A stretch of 64,000 nucleotides of DNA. It comes from Siniperca chuatsi. Its lineage: Eukaryota; Chordata; Actinopteri; Centrarchiformes; Sinipercidae. Below are positions 12,560-24,483 of the stretch, in pieces. The position numbers and the translations under genes were made by a program. Location: NCBI RefSeq assembly GCF_020085105.1, contig NC_058063.1:7097422-7161421 (forward strand). The letters run 5' to 3'. Every line of letters starts with the position of its first letter. The first letter of the stretch is position 1. Under the pieces are notes generated by a model that made no database searches, was not told the origin of the DNA, and saw only the letters and a program-made list of their open reading frames with translations.

Positions 12560-13270
12560 TACATGCTATTGCCAGAATGCTAAAAAGCTCACAATGACAA
12601 TGCCAACACGCTGATGTTTAGCAGGTATAATGGATCAGCATATTAGCATGCTACGGGATGGGAATGTCAGTTATTTGTTATATTAGTATATAGTCATAAA
12701 CCAAATAACTGGATAAATTAAAATTTTGACCTGATCATGGCGCCAGAGGAAAAGCAAAGGGAAAAACAAAAGTTATTACAAATCCTCCTGACAGGGAAAT
12801 GTCTGTATCAACTTTTAAGGAAAGCCATCCAATAGTCTCAAATGTCACCCTGTTGGTGGCGCCGGAGGATGGTCAGGGGATCACCAAAGTAATTAGGATT
12901 CATCCTCTGGGCATACATTGTCTAGGAACCATAAATGTCTGTACAAAATATTGTGTCAATTCATTTGGTATTTTATTTCCCAGGATACGCAAAAACTTTG
13001 ATCTGCTGGGGGCGCTAGATGAAAAGTCAGGGATCACCAAATTCATTAGGATTCATCCTCTGGGCACCATGGATACGTGAACCCAATTTTATGGCAATCC
13101 ATCCAATAATAGCCGAGACATTTCACTAGAGAAAAATAGTTAGGCAATCACCAAAATTGGTAAGTTTCATCCTCACGGGACCATGAATGGCTTTACAAAA
13201 TTTCATGGCAATCCATTACATAGCTGTTGAGACATTTCAGTCTCCATAGAGCCACGACACTAACATGGCT
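12560..13270. repeat. teleost dispersed repeat with internal repeats
   Basis: A long non-coding repeat with internal units. The phrase 'TTAGGATTCATCCTCTGGGC' occurs near 12893-12912 and again near 13045-13064, with a third diverged unit near 13140-13225 (...TTCATCCTC...TTTCATGGCAATCCAT). It starts with a 'GCTAACATGCT'-type stretch and ends with 'GCCA..AC.CTAACATGGCTAAAAA'. A related copy lies at about 38055-38335. This matches a high-copy repeat familiar from many perciform genomes; I do not know its formal name. Confidence 0.6.
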
Positions 13271-13535
13271 AAAAACTATTAATGCAATAGTCATTCCATT
13301 CCTCAAGACCAAGAGTACTGTTTTCTGCGCAGCCAAATATTTCATTAAATAGATCTGGCATCTTGTTTAAATTGGTCCCTATTAGACGGTTAGAATACAA
13401 TCAACACTACGCAATATTGGAAACCACTGCTTGATAACTTCTCTCTGAATTCTTACTTTAAAAGCACTCATCCCGTTGCTTACACTCGACTACCTTTGCA
13501 TTTCTGGTTCATTTACAAAGCACTGCTCTGAACCA

Positions 13536-13684
13536 GGGTGCACGGTGGCAGAGCGGCTACAGCTCCTGCCGTTGGCCACTGTCCAGGGTGTGCCCTGCCT
13601 AAGGCCGAAGTCACTGGGATAGGCTCCAGTCACCCGCGACTTCTAACGGGGACCAAGCGGTAGAAAATGGATGGATGGATGGAT
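13536..13684 (+). mobile_element. truncated retroposon (LINE/SINE-type) 3' tail
   Basis: Starts with GGTGCACGGTGG and runs to the common fish retroposon tail (GGGATAGGCTCCAG, GCGAC, then a GCGGTAGAAAATGG-type end) with (ATGG)n at the terminus (13665-13684). The internal part is shortened. The tail is well known in teleost interspersed repeats; the exact family was not determined. Confidence 0.6.
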
Positions 13685-15089
13685 GCTCTGAACCATACCT
13701 GCCTTAAATACTGTACCATTTAACCGTCTGACACCAACATCACATCCTTTCGCTGACCATGCCCCCCCCCCCCTTCATCTTTGGCACCCAAGAATATGCA
13801 CCTCATGTCTTCGATCTTTAGATATTTCCCTATTCTTCTGCTGCCCTGTGAGCAATTCTCTGGCTGTATCATCAGGTCATCTCCCTGTTGCCAAGCTGCC
13901 TTGTGTGGTATTTCCTCTGGCCTAGCCGTCCCTAGCCTCACACCTGTTATCCAGTGGCCCTCTCATCACTTGTCATTCCCACTTCACGCTCGTCCATCCT
14001 CTTTTGACTGTACGCCCTGTACTGCTTGAGACTGCAGGTTTTACATTTCACCTCAACCTTTCACCTCCATTTGTATTCTGTACAATGTGGGTATAAATAT
14101 ATATTACAAAGAATGTCTCCTTACATTTGCACACATTGATTTTGACTCTCTTAGTTTGTCTGGTTGGGTCATTTACACATTCATGTTCAGCAGACAAAAC
14201 AGACAACTTACTGGCAACATAAGCCTGACAGACAATGGGAAAATTATCTAACATTAAGTGATAATCTGATAACTCCAGTATATGTGTGCTTTCAAAATGT
14301 AAAGCCATAGGAAGTGGAGTATAAACACTAAAGCATTATTCGAGGCTCGACATCTCCCTTGTGCCTTGCTCTTGCTTACCCTTCTCCATTTGCAACAAAA
14401 GAAAATAATACATACTGTATATTCCAATGCAACCTCACTGTTTGGACTCAACCCATGTCTTGTTTTGCATCCAACTAAAATACCATTTGCTTTCTTTCTG
14501 CTATCTAACCCACCTTGTTTTTTCTCTTACTGCATCTGCTCCACACTGCCTGGCTGCAGTGTGAAAGAACATACTTCCCATTAGGTATGTTGTCTCTCAC
14601 CATACTAATCTCTGAGTGTGCATTTCATTTTGGCAGTACAATTGATTCTAGTAAAACTGGCAGTCCTGTTTTGTGTCCACGTTAACAAGTCAGTATTTCT
14701 TTAAATGAAGACCACCCACTGATAAAAACCCTGATGCTTCCTGTTAACAGCAACGATAGCTGTAGCTACATGTCTACCCTTCCATTTCAGTATTTAGAAT
14801 TCTTGTAGGAATGTGCATATTAACCTGGGACATTTATCAATTACAAAAAAATTGTTGGGACTTCTGCCCAGAATAGGGACACTGTGGACCATGGGCTGGT
14901 GCAGCCAGGCAAACACCTGAGAGGCGAGTGACCCCAGTACCAGCAAAGCAATATGTTGGGGCCAGGTGCACTTAACTGGCTGGCATGTCAGAGTCGTTAA
15001 GATTCACGAGTCAAGATGCAGATGGGTCTTAAATTGCCTGGGAAGAGATTTCAGGACGAAATTATTAAAATGGCACAGCCATGTGGACT

Positions 15090-15380
15090 AACAACCCACA
15101 CATGACCTAACCACATTCAAGCAAAACGTCTTCAAGCACCTAAGCAAGTCCAGTTGCCTTTGACTAACCAGGAGCCAGGACTTTGACACCAGAGACCGGG
15201 GTTCACATCCATGTTGTTAGATTCAGCACTTTAGTTAAGGTTAGGGAACGATCCTGGTTTTGGTTAAATGTTAATAAAGTAAACATGGCTTGTGTTCAAG
15301 TCACATTTGACTGTTTCAATATTTAACCAAGAACCTGATCTTTCCCAAACTTTAACCAAGTGCTGCGAGTGCCGAAACAA
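15090..15380. repeat. probable dispersed fish repeat
   Basis: Contains AAACGTCTTCAAGCA and 'AAGTCCAGTTGCCTTTGACT' followed by a 'GTTAAGGTTAGGGAACGATC' block, phrases common in teleost intergenic repeats. It has no coding capacity, and its boundaries are uncertain. Confidence 0.4.
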
Positions 15381-17444
15381 TAACATTACCAAAAAATGAA
15401 TCATGCTTTAGATGCTACATGCGGATATTGCATTGTCAATAAATGTTTTGCAAATACATTCAGTATCAACATTTTGCCACTTGTAATGATTAACAATATC
15501 TCCTCATTATGTTGCTAAAAAATGTAAATGTTTGCTGTTAAAAATTAAAAGTATGTAAGAGTAATTTCTAGGAGACAGGGTTGCCGTTTTCTGAACCTAA
15601 ACAATGGTCAAAATGGTGATACGCATTAACCCCAAACGTCAGGGTTACTCTGGAGTACTAGTGTTTGCAAGCCATTTAGCCCCTATGTAGTTAAACGTCA
15701 AAGCTTTGTTTGCATCTTAAACAGTACGGCTAATCTTGTCCAAGGCGGTCGCTAAAGTCAGCTGCTCCTCTTTGTGACACATGAATGGGATGTCATAGCA
15801 CAACCAAAGTAGTATCCAGCTCAATGATGTTGAGATTGTATTTTTGCTGATTTCATCCTTGTAGCACTATCAGGGCAAGGTCTCGCTTGCACACTGGAGC
15901 AGTTTGCAGGAGATAGTAATGCAGCCGACTAAAGGAGACACCAAAAACACAAACATAAAACATTATTGGACTGGCCATGCCAAGACCAACACTCGAAACC
16001 TACCAAAGTTCCCATATTACTCACTGTACACTGTTACAAAAACAGAAGAAATAAAAAGCCACTGATGTCTAAGTGAAACTCAGGCAACTCTTCCAACAAA
16101 GAATATAACTAGAGTATTATAGTTTCTGTATATAGCTGCTGTTCCAACCCCAAGCTTACAACATTTCACAACAAAGCCTAACACCACAGAAGTTAATGCA
16201 ACTGCTCAGTTTCAACTATTCCATTCACAAACTGATTCACTTAACTGATCTTTGGAGCAATTTTAAGAAAATCATTTTGGATGAGAGGTCCAGCAAAGAT
16301 CCTGTTTAAAACTGAATCATTAATATTAATTAGCCATTAATACAATGGCTAATTTTCAGGGATACAGATCAAGAAGTACTGTAGTCCTGAAATCTTCCCA
16401 TTTGGTCTGTCACGTTTCCTCTCAAGGGACCAGACAAGTATTTCTACTGCAGACAGGGGATGTAAAGCACAGAGAGTACATGGCTGCATAGCGGTCCCAT
16501 TCTTACTCCACTGTCTGTTTATTCTAGTGTGCTTGTTGCCTCAGAGATATTTTAGGTTCCATTGAAGTTCTTCGGCCTCTTTGTAGAAATTCCTCGTGGG
16601 TTTGTTTTCATGGCTATCAATTTTCATGGCTGAATGAAAAACTACCCATTCTTCAGTCATGGTGAAACTACCTGGTCTGTCTCAGACGAGACACACATTT
16701 ATAAACAGGATTTCTGTCCTCATCTCAAAGACATTTAAAAGTCTAAAGACAAATAGGTTAAAGCCCCTAAAATGCATTTATAATAGTAACTTCAACTTAT
16801 CATTCATAAATTAATGTTTATAGTATAATGTACAAAATAATTGGGAAAATTGGTCTGTTTGTTAGATTTGTTTCTCCTGGGGTCGGGTACAACTTCCTCA
16901 AAGTATGCATGACTGACTGACCTGTTTTGGTTTAGGAGCATTGTCAGTCAAAACAGATCTGGCTCACTGCGCTGGCATACAGCATGGAAGTGTTATACTA
17001 CATGACAGAGTTCAGACGGTTTGCAGCATGATATTGTACTTGGAATTACAGAAACAAAATTGGGAAGTATCATTTAATTGATACTGTCTGAGATGATGGA
17101 CACATCTTTTCCCAGAGAAGAAACATAACTCTTCACCTTACATAAGTTTATTCAAGTCCACTACTCGGTTTACATTATGGCAGTGTCATCTCTTCTGCCA
17201 ACATTTTCTGTCTGTAGTCGGCAGTGGTGTATGGATGAGCTTTTATGATAGCTACAGTAAAAATACTGCTGCAAAAGTTCAAAGTAAATCAAAACCTAAA
17301 TCACATGTATGGACTTTAAATGGGTTTTGTAGGTGCCTCCAGGTATAAAATCAGTGGAGCCAATACTATAGCTTGCAACTATACATTTTTAGAATACAAA
17401 TTTCAACTTTTACGAGTCAGAGAAAAACAATATGTGATGGATGC

Positions 17445-17450
17445 TTTATT
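17445..17450 (-). terminator. candidate polyadenylation signal of zp3-like
   Basis: AATAAA on the minus strand, about 250 bp downstream of the zp3-like stop codon. It is the first canonical hexamer downstream that I noticed. Confidence 0.5.
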
Positions 17451-17702
17451 GATAAACTCCCTTGGTTTTGGTCTTGACAATCCCTGTACCCACCTAATTG
17501 TAAAGTTGGAAAAAGGCTCTTTAGCGACTGACTGACAGACGGCCTGTCCAATGGGAGTGTGGCAGGGTGTGAAGTGGCCCGACTGTTGTGTCCGCCTCGT
17601 GCTTCTTTTCTGTCAAAAATACATATACAACTGGCTTAGTAACCATGTAATTGCACAGGCTACTGTATGTATACATCAAATACACAAGTTGTTATGGTCC
17701 TG

Positions 17703-20584
17703 CTATCGTTTGCATTCAGCACAACTGGTAAAAATAACCTCCAAAATTGTGTAGGCTGCTTTTGTTTTGTGAAGGGCTGAGCAACCTGTATCTGGTTGAG
17801 TTGTGTGACCGGTGTAGCCACTGTTCTCCTCTTCAGTCTGTCTAAAGCAGTCATCAGAGTCACAGCATTCACACAGAGCATTGTCTCCCTCTGTGGCACG
17901 CCAGCTGAATGACAGAGAAACATCTTGATAATACACCTCAGTCGTGATGAACCAGCTAATAAAATACACTTTACACCAGTGGATGTTATAAACTGAAACT
18001 GAAAATCACATATTAAGACCAAATCATGATGAACTGATTCAACAACTGTATGTCACCAACAGTTTGGCAGCCTAACCTGAATGTGGGCTGATGGAAGAAG
18101 CAGGCTTTGTCAAGATGGGTATGTGAGTTTTGTTTCAGAGTGGCCCTGAGGCGGCAGCTGATGAACATCTAGAAAGCCAAATCAATAAAGTACGTTTGTA
18201 GCATTTCAACAATATTATAAATATCTTTAGGCCTTGATCAATTAAAATTGCATATGTTAAATGTCTGACAAACATGCTATAGATGCAATAGGAAGAGTAA
18301 TAAAATGAGCGCAATACATTACACAAATAGCACCCTTTGTGCTAAAATTATGACTCCAATGACAATTATTATCATTCAGAATGTAATGAACTGGCTACTG
18401 TCCAATGAGATGTTGTTACCTGTTCCCCAGACTGCTGATTGAAGTGGAAGGCTTGGACACTGAAGCACTGTCTGTTACCTTGCTCCCTATGGAGGAATTT
18501 AGATGAAGACCCCGGCAATACACTGTCCATAAGACATCTGCAATGGAGGAGCAACGCATGCTGAAATGACTCCATGAATGACATCAAATTTAGACATGAT
18601 GTGTCAAACCTAGCTTCCCTTCCACCCTAGTCAAATAAATGTTGAAAGATGACCAAACTCAGCTGTGAGGATCCATTCAATAGATTTAATCTTACATTTG
18701 AATCCTTGGATTTAGCACTGTGTCATATAATTTTTATGTACTGAACTATCCACAAATGCGTGTTATTTTATTGCGTAACTTTTTTTTTTTTTAGTCAGAA
18801 GGAAAGATTCACCCATGCTTAGTGATAAACTTGTAGCTTGGCAAGGAGAGGGGGTCAGGCTTCAACGTCGCGACACAGTAGTCGACATACAGAGTAAGAG
18901 GAGGGTGCAGAGGGGCCTCCACACTGGCCTCCAAAAACACTGCTTCCCCCTGCTGATACACTGAGGAACTACGTAGAGAGGTACAGTCATCTGCATAAGA
19001 ACAAACAGACTTTATTTCCCCCTGTCCCAATTGCATATGGATTCCAGATAGAAACAATCTTCCATTGATACAGTCTAGATTCAATGAGATAGTGGTTTCA
19101 CCTGCCATGGTACGAAGGGAGAAGTGCAGAAAGCCAAAGACACTGAGAGTGGATGTCATGGGTTGCCAGGTTGGGGTTAATGGTTCTCCATTCACTGTCT
19201 GCTTTCTGTGCTCACACAAAGATAAGGCACAGGTTATACAATTACCAAGTATTGATGGCAGCTGACTGCAACTCCTGACTTTGTTCCTATAAAATATGAT
19301 GCTGCATAAGAAACCTGAACCAAGGAAAATGTGTACTCTGTAGGTACACACGTGAGGATTCATACAATAATAGGGCATCTCTCTTACCTCTTATAATGGC
19401 ACTCAACAGGTATTGCAATAGATGCCCCTCTAACTATCACACTGCCTGTAGAGGTGGGAACCACAGCAGGAAACAGTACCAGCTGGTTGGAGTACACAAG
19501 CCACTCACCACGAACCTGGATAGTAGCAATTATAAAGAAATGAATGAAACCATAAATGAAAAATACCAACATTTGCTTAGATTCCCTGCAGCCATATTAT
19601 ATGTTTGGTATTATGATTGCAAAAGAAAGCAATGAATTTTTTTATCTGACAATGGTCTATGACCGAAATTATGCATTTTAAATAAACTTAGTGCTTACTT
19701 TCGTTTGCAGGATTTCGGTTTCCTACACACCTGACTAACAGGTGTGTGAATTAGACTGCATTCAATTAGATGGTTGTAGGATTGCAAAACGCCTAAATTA
19801 GCTAGTCCAAAAACATGAGGAGTTGTTTATGTCTAACGTAAAATATGGATACAAGTGTTACTACTGGAGAGCTAAACTCTTTAATGCAGGAGGTACTGTG
19901 GCTCCAGTAATAGGCCTTTTTTCCCCACTGTAGGAAAAGCACAGGTGTAAATACCATGGCTGTAAATGTCAACAGTACGGAGCCATCATAAATGTTATTA
20001 GTAACCTGTGGTCCTCCTCAAAATGCCTGCAATAAAAAAAGCCAAATCTTGATGCGAATAATCTAAATAATATTGTCATTTGTGGTACAGGATTGCATTA
20101 TTATCAGAATGCATTAGACACATGAATACAGTGAGTTTCCCTCTAGTCATTTGTATCTTTCAGCCCAGTTTGTGCTTCAATATTAAAGTTTTTCATGTCT
20201 GACAGATTTTTGAAATTACACCAAATTTCTAACTTTTCCTCGCTTCCCTCTAAGTTCTCTTACACTGGACTCAGTTCCACATTCTTGTAGCCCTGCAGAG
20301 ATGACCATTTCAGATTCAGACATTGGTCCCTTTGGTCCGCAGGAGGACCTCTGCTGTGTTGAGTTTGCTCCAAGTCGAAGATACTCAGGTTTGAACGGAA
20401 TACGTCTCTCCTCGAAAAACTCTCGCTTTACTGTTATTCTCACTTTGACTTCTCCGCATTTTACTTCAAGTCTGACACTTTCCTGAGTTTCTACATCACC
20501 TTTTTCAGCAGAAGAAACGCCGCACACAGATAACCAAACCAAGAATAAGGAGACTAATCTTGTATATTTTACACTGGACGCCAT
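17703..20584 (-). CDS. zona pellucida sperm-binding protein 3-like (ZP domain)
   Basis: Egg-coat-type glycoprotein of the ZP3 family. Seven coding exons on the minus strand: 20584-20264, 19515-19388, 19205-19102, 18990-18813, 18537-18420, 18168-18077 and 17904-17703 (TAG). All are GT-AG and in phase, giving 380 aa. Seen: a signal peptide (residues 1 to about 25); the ZP-N part starting VKCGEVKVRITV with C..CGPKG and LQECGTES; the linker LVYSNQLVLFP; IPVECHYKR, the ZP3 hallmark; the ZP-C part with GEAVFLEASV, LYVDYCVATL, HGCLMDS and ISCRLRATL; and the typical ending SWRATEGDNALCECCDSDDC. Fish have many ZP3 paralogues made in ovary or liver, so no precise symbol is given. Oddities: no clear furin site (R-X-K/R-R) after the last cysteines and no strong transmembrane helix. 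The last exon might be spliced further, since a weak CAG|GTT donor lies in it. Divergent with ufsp1. Confidence 0.9.
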
Positions 20585-21273
20585 TTTTTGACAAAGAAGA
20601 AAAAACGAGCTAGCGAATTAGCGTAAAATAAATTACAGGCAGGTGTGTTGATGCGTTGTGCTCGTGCACTGGATAGCGCTTATGCTCTCTTAAAAGACTG
20701 CTAAAAAAACCATTGTAAGTCTGAAATACCCATAAATATAAATAGCTTAAGCTAGGTCTTGAAACGATGAGCTTTTTCATTATGAAGATTTCATAAGAAA
20801 ATATGATGTTTACTACAAAATCCCGACAACTATAAATCAACGCAAAATTTGCCGGTGGTGCGCATTTTCTGCTCTTTAATACTGCAGCTTTATTCCACTT
20901 TGTTTCTACAATTTAACAGCTAACACTAAGTCAGACTTTTTTTCCAAGATAGAAGAAATATAAAAGATTCCACTGATGAATGACTAAAAGTTATATTCGC
21001 AAGCATGAAACGGAGCTGACGAGAAGCTCCTGAAGGCATCAAGCATGAAACGGAGCTGACGAGAAGCTCGTGAAGGCATCATCAGCGTCGGTGGGAACAA
21101 TGCTAAGGCGGAACTGAAGTATTATTGCAAGTGCACCGAAGGGACAGTTATTGCAGTTACAACGACAGACGACTGGATGAAAAATCCATGTTATGAACAT
21201 TTGGGAACATTTTTTAAATCGAATGCATTAGTTTAAATGCGAAATGTGTGCTTGGTAGAGACCAATTGTAATC
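20585..21273. promoter_or_regulatory. shared upstream spacer of zp3-like and ufsp1
   Basis: A 690-bp spacer between two divergent start codons, so it must hold both promoters and 5' UTRs. No TATA box is obvious in a good position for either gene. It contains the 40-bp tandem duplication at 21001-21080. Confidence 0.5.
21001..21080. repeat. 40-bp tandem duplication upstream of ufsp1
   Basis: Copies at 21001-21040 and 21041-21080 are identical except for one base (C at 21030, G at 21070), which suggests a recent duplication. They end about 190 bp before the ufsp1 ATG. Confidence 0.95.
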
Positions 21274-22014
21274 ATGGATAAAATGGTTGTAGCAGTGGAA
21301 TCTGAGGAGATTGACTGGGGAGGAAGTGGAACGGAAGAAGGGAAGATTATGAAGGAGACCAAAACTTTATCAAAGAATGTCCACACAGGTCTTCCTAATC
21401 CACTTGCAGATCCTGTGAAATGTTCTCTGATGAAAGGAGACTATCTCTACTTCCATTATGGCTGTGATGGACAAGATGACAGAGGCTGGGGATGTGGCTA
21501 CCGCACTATTCAGACAATGGCTTCCTGGCTTTGCTATAACTGGTTTCCACTTAAGGACAAACACAGGCCTCCACCAAGCCTCCCAGAAATCCAGCAAGCC
21601 TTGGTCACCATGGGGGACAAACCAGACTCCTTCTCATGCTCCAGGGAGTGGATAGGAACATTTGAAGCCTCCCTGGTCCTTGACTATTTCTATGACGTTC
21701 CTTGTAAATTGGTACATGTTAGAGGCGGAGGGGCAGAGCTGGAGCATGATGCAGTGGAAGAGCTCCATCAGCACTTTGAGAAGCATGGATCTCCGGTCAT
21801 GATGGGAGGGGACAGGGACAATTCTTCTAAGGGGATATTAGGGGTGTGCACTGGGGACAAGGGGAGCTACTTGCTAGTCCTTGACCCTCACTACTACGGA
21901 TGTCAGCTGGAGAAGACAGAGCTGCAGAGGCGGGGATGGGTGGCGTGGAAGAGAGTATCATCTCTGGATCAGTCTTCATTTTATAATCTGTGTATGCCTC
22001 AGACTGCCAAGTGA
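21274..22014 (+). CDS. ufsp1: Ufm1-specific protease 1
   Basis: Cysteine protease of peptidase family C78 that matures UFM1 precursor and removes UFM1 from targets. Single exon, 246 aa. Seen: Tyr62 in FHYGCDG; catalytic Cys74 in the hallmark DDRGWGCGYRT; REWIG near 125-129; GGDRDNSSKGILGV; and the Asp204/His206 pair in LVLDPHY, so the catalytic set is complete. A Trp-rich stretch (GWVAWKRVSSL) precedes the C-terminus, as in UFSP1/2. Mammalian UFSP1 is about 217 aa; the extra length here is a weakly conserved N-terminus, so a downstream start is possible, but the ATG at 21274 is the first in frame. Human UFSP1 is also compact and lies on 7q22 in the same neighbourhood as GIGYF1 and EPO. A candidate ATTAAA polyadenylation signal is at 22247-22252. 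Confidence 0.96.
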   Translation: MDKMVVAVESEEIDWGGSGTEEGKIMKETKTLSKNVHTGLPNPLADPVKCSLMKGDYLYFHYGCDGQDDRGWGCGYRTIQTMASWLCYNWFPLKDKHRPPPSLPEIQQALVTMGDKPDSFSCSREWIGTFEASLVLDYFYDVPCKLVHVRGGGAELEHDAVEELHQHFEKHGSPVMMGGDRDNSSKGILGVCTGDKGSYLLVLDPHYYGCQLEKTELQRRGWVAWKRVSSLDQSSFYNLCMPQTAK

Positions 22015-23064
22015 CAGAGCTTCTGTTTGAGACATACAAATTAATTATTATTTGTGAGGATGAACTATAGAAACGTGGGATTTCCTCATCTAGATGCAAT
22101 GCAAAGTGTTTTATTGAGATAGACTTTGTACTGTATTGTCAGCATTTATGTTTTAAAAGGAGCTGTCGATGAAATCAATAATTACAACGTATTTGAAGAA
22201 CAAACTGTTAAAACAACTTGATGATCAGTTTCTTCATTATTGCTCCATTAAAATCCTGTTGAATCTCAAATCTGCTTGGACATACATTTAAGTTTTTCTA
22301 TCAGTGGTTTCTTTACTGGCTTCAAGTAAATGCCTTATAGCTAAAAGTAAATGCTTTAGTTTTTATTAATTTGTATTGCTTTAAATTATTTCCATGGTGT
22401 GAATATGCAAATTAAGATAATCAGCCCACGATTGTTTTAGTGAGAGCGGTTGTAGCACTATACACTGTCAATTCATCTTAGGCATTGCAAATGTAGAAAC
22501 AGCTTCCTTTTCCAACAATATTTTTATCAATTAACACTTGATTTTATTAAAATAAAACTAAGATAAGATAGAACATTAGTTATTTTATTTGGACTATTAT
22601 TGGTCTTTTGACATTCAATTAAGACGTTTTTCATTCAAAAATGCAAAAGATTCTATGGTTCCAGCTTCTCAAATATGAAGGTTTGCGGCTTTTCTTTGTT
22701 TTATATGTTTGTAAACTGAATATCTATCATTTTCAACTGTTGGTTTGACAAAACAACAAATCTTTGTTTTCCAAGACATTGTGATAGACATTTTTCACTA
22801 GGACTATTTTTTTTACAGACCAAATGATTCATCATGAAAATAATTGCAGTGTAATTGATTATGAAAATAATCATTATATGGACATTTGGACTTAAAGAGA
22901 CTCCAATCAATTCCCATTTTATTGCTTACAATATATAATAGAATTTGACAACACATCTTAGTTCCATGTATATTGTGAGCTGCAAGAGCCCCAAACCTTT
23001 ACCCCAAGTACCTTTCTAACACACTTTAAACTTGACTTATACCAGAGATCACGCCCACTTGATC
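22015..23064. other. spacer between ufsp1 and endod1-like A (tail to tail)
   Basis: Holds the 3' UTRs of both convergent genes: ATTAAA on plus at 22247-22252 for ufsp1, and AATAAA on minus at 22923-22918 for endod1-like A. It also carries a truncated hAT-like MITE (about 22625-22881). Confidence 0.6.
22625..22881 (+). mobile_element. truncated hAT-like MITE
   Basis: Reads like the right two-thirds of a common fish nonautonomous repeat: '...CAAATATGA.GGTTTGC.GCTTTTCTTTG', 'GTAAACTGAATATCT', 'CATTTTTCACTA', 'ACAGACCAAATGATT' and 'GATTATGAAAATAATC'. The same order of phrases is seen in the copy at 38342-38699. The left terminal repeat is missing. Confidence 0.6.
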
Positions 23065-24483
23065 TCAGTTATCTGGCACACAGTCATTATAGAAAATCTG
23101 AAAGTTCTTGTCCACATCCATCCTCCCCTTGAGAAATTTCTCCAGGTTCTTGAGAGGTACTTCCACCATGTGGTTGTTGACACGATCGTTCAGCCCATAA
23201 GCTCCAAACACAGGGAACTTGTACCGCACAAAGTATGGTGCATTTTGGTCAAACTCGGTGCAGCAGTAGGCTGACCACATGTACTCCGGTACAGCCACCC
23301 GGTCCAGGTTGTTGCGACGGATCGTGTGCCCGGATGTGGTGACCCCGGTGACCACAAAGGCTTTGCCACGGCAGTAGTTGTTGAGACGTTTGCGGATGAG
23401 GTCCTGGTGTTCCGACCAGGGACCCAAGTTGAACTCCCTGATCTGGGGTACCACATTTGTCAAGCTGTAGGTGGAGGCTTTGTCCAGAGGGTCAGCCTGA
23501 TGCTCGTCAGGATTTAGCTGGCCACGTTCGTACTGAACCACATCAGCGTAGTCCTCCAGGACTGCCTGGGTGTCCTCAAAGTTCATGTGCATGCTTGAAG
23601 ATTGGGGGAAGGGCTCCATGTTACTGCTGCTCTTTTCTGAGGCCAGCTATAGAGCGAGAGAAGAGAAGGAGAAGCATAATATTGCTGACAATTTAGTTGA
23701 CAGTTTTATTACTTCTGAAAAGTTAAAGCAGAAAATAATTAATTGCTCATCATTGAGAGACTTTTTCACAGACTATTTGCCACATTCATAAAAAAAAACA
23801 TTTGCAAGAGATGGTCATGGCAGCAGTATCTTGTTGAAATACCATTCATAGCCAATAAAGTGGCTTATCTCAAGCTTACCTTGTTGCCCGTAGCAACACT
23901 AATATAGTTGCCCCTGCTCGCAAATACTCGCTAAACTGCTCGTTAGCGAGTATTTGTTTTCTGTGTCTAAATAAAACCCTTGATAAATGTATATAAATTG
24001 ATGTACATGTGGTATGTTTGACAGATAGTATACTGTATCTATATACGGAGAAAGCACACCTACCTATGATGGTTTTGGACTGAATCTCAGACTGAAAACA
24101 GACTTGTAATAAATCTAAACTAACATTTTGACTCAGATTAAGCTTGAAAGAACACTCACCTGGGGCTCAAACATCCAAGGGAAATCCACCTTCTTCTCCC
24201 CATCCGACTTCTTGAATGTATAGGCAGAATAGATGGGGATGTGTTTGTGGGGGTTATATAGAGTGACATAGCGGGGTTTATCCTCATACCTCTGGCAGAT
24301 CTTCTTAAAGGAGTTGCTGAGGTAACCTCGGGGTGGAGTGCCCATGTACAGAGAGTCCTTACAGCGATCTGCATGGTTGAAGTCCCCCACCACTCCTGCC
24401 TGGGCCCCCTGTAGCAACACACAGGTCAGCATGGTCACGACAGCTGCCAGGAATAAGGCACAGTTTTCTGATGGAGGTATCAT
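23065..24483 (-). CDS. endonuclease domain-containing 1-like protein A
   Basis: Member of the vertebrate ENDOD1-like group within the DNA/RNA non-specific endonuclease (NUC) superfamily. Two exons, 24483-24160 and 23646-23065, joined in phase 0; 301 aa. An in-frame upstream extension to 24714 is possible, but MIPPSENCALFLAAVVTMLTCVLLQGAQA at this ATG makes a clear signal peptide, so I place the start here. Seen: CKDSLYMGTPPRGY, ICQRYEDKPRYVTLYN, IPIYSAYTFKKSDGEK and PWMFEPQ in exon 1; LNPDEHQADPLDKASTYSLTNVVPQ, RLNNYCRGKAFVVTGVTTSG, VAVPEYMWSAYCC and LEKFLKG in exon 2. Where active NUC nucleases have DRGH, this protein has ERGQ, so the catalytic His is absent. Likely secreted or lumenal. First of three intact tandem copies, all minus. 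A candidate polyadenylation signal is at 22923-22918. Confidence 0.9.

Larger units (their letters stand above)
7489..17702. other. repeat-rich intergenic interval, epo 5' flank to zp3-like 3' end
   Basis: About 10 kb between the epo start codon and the zp3-like stop codon. The part next to 7488 must contain the epo 5' UTR and promoter; I see no clear TATA box. Further on are a Tc1-like relic (about 9140-9350), short tandem duplications (11019-11058), TTTA repeats (about 11220-11240), a teleost dispersed repeat (about 12560-13270), a LINE/SINE tail (13536-13684) and another dispersed repeat (about 15090-15380). From about 15.4 to 17.3 kb I see nothing recognisable. No ORF here resembles a known protein or links to others through convincing splice sites. 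Confidence 0.6.

Noticed and set aside
13781-14029. 82-codon ORF in the intergenic interval
   Set aside because: Cysteine- and proline-rich chance ORF next to a retroposon tail, with no splice partners or recognisable family.
7489-17702. A hidden pop7 gene near epo, as in human
   Set aside because: I searched the frames for the POP7/Alba-like pattern and saw nothing similar.
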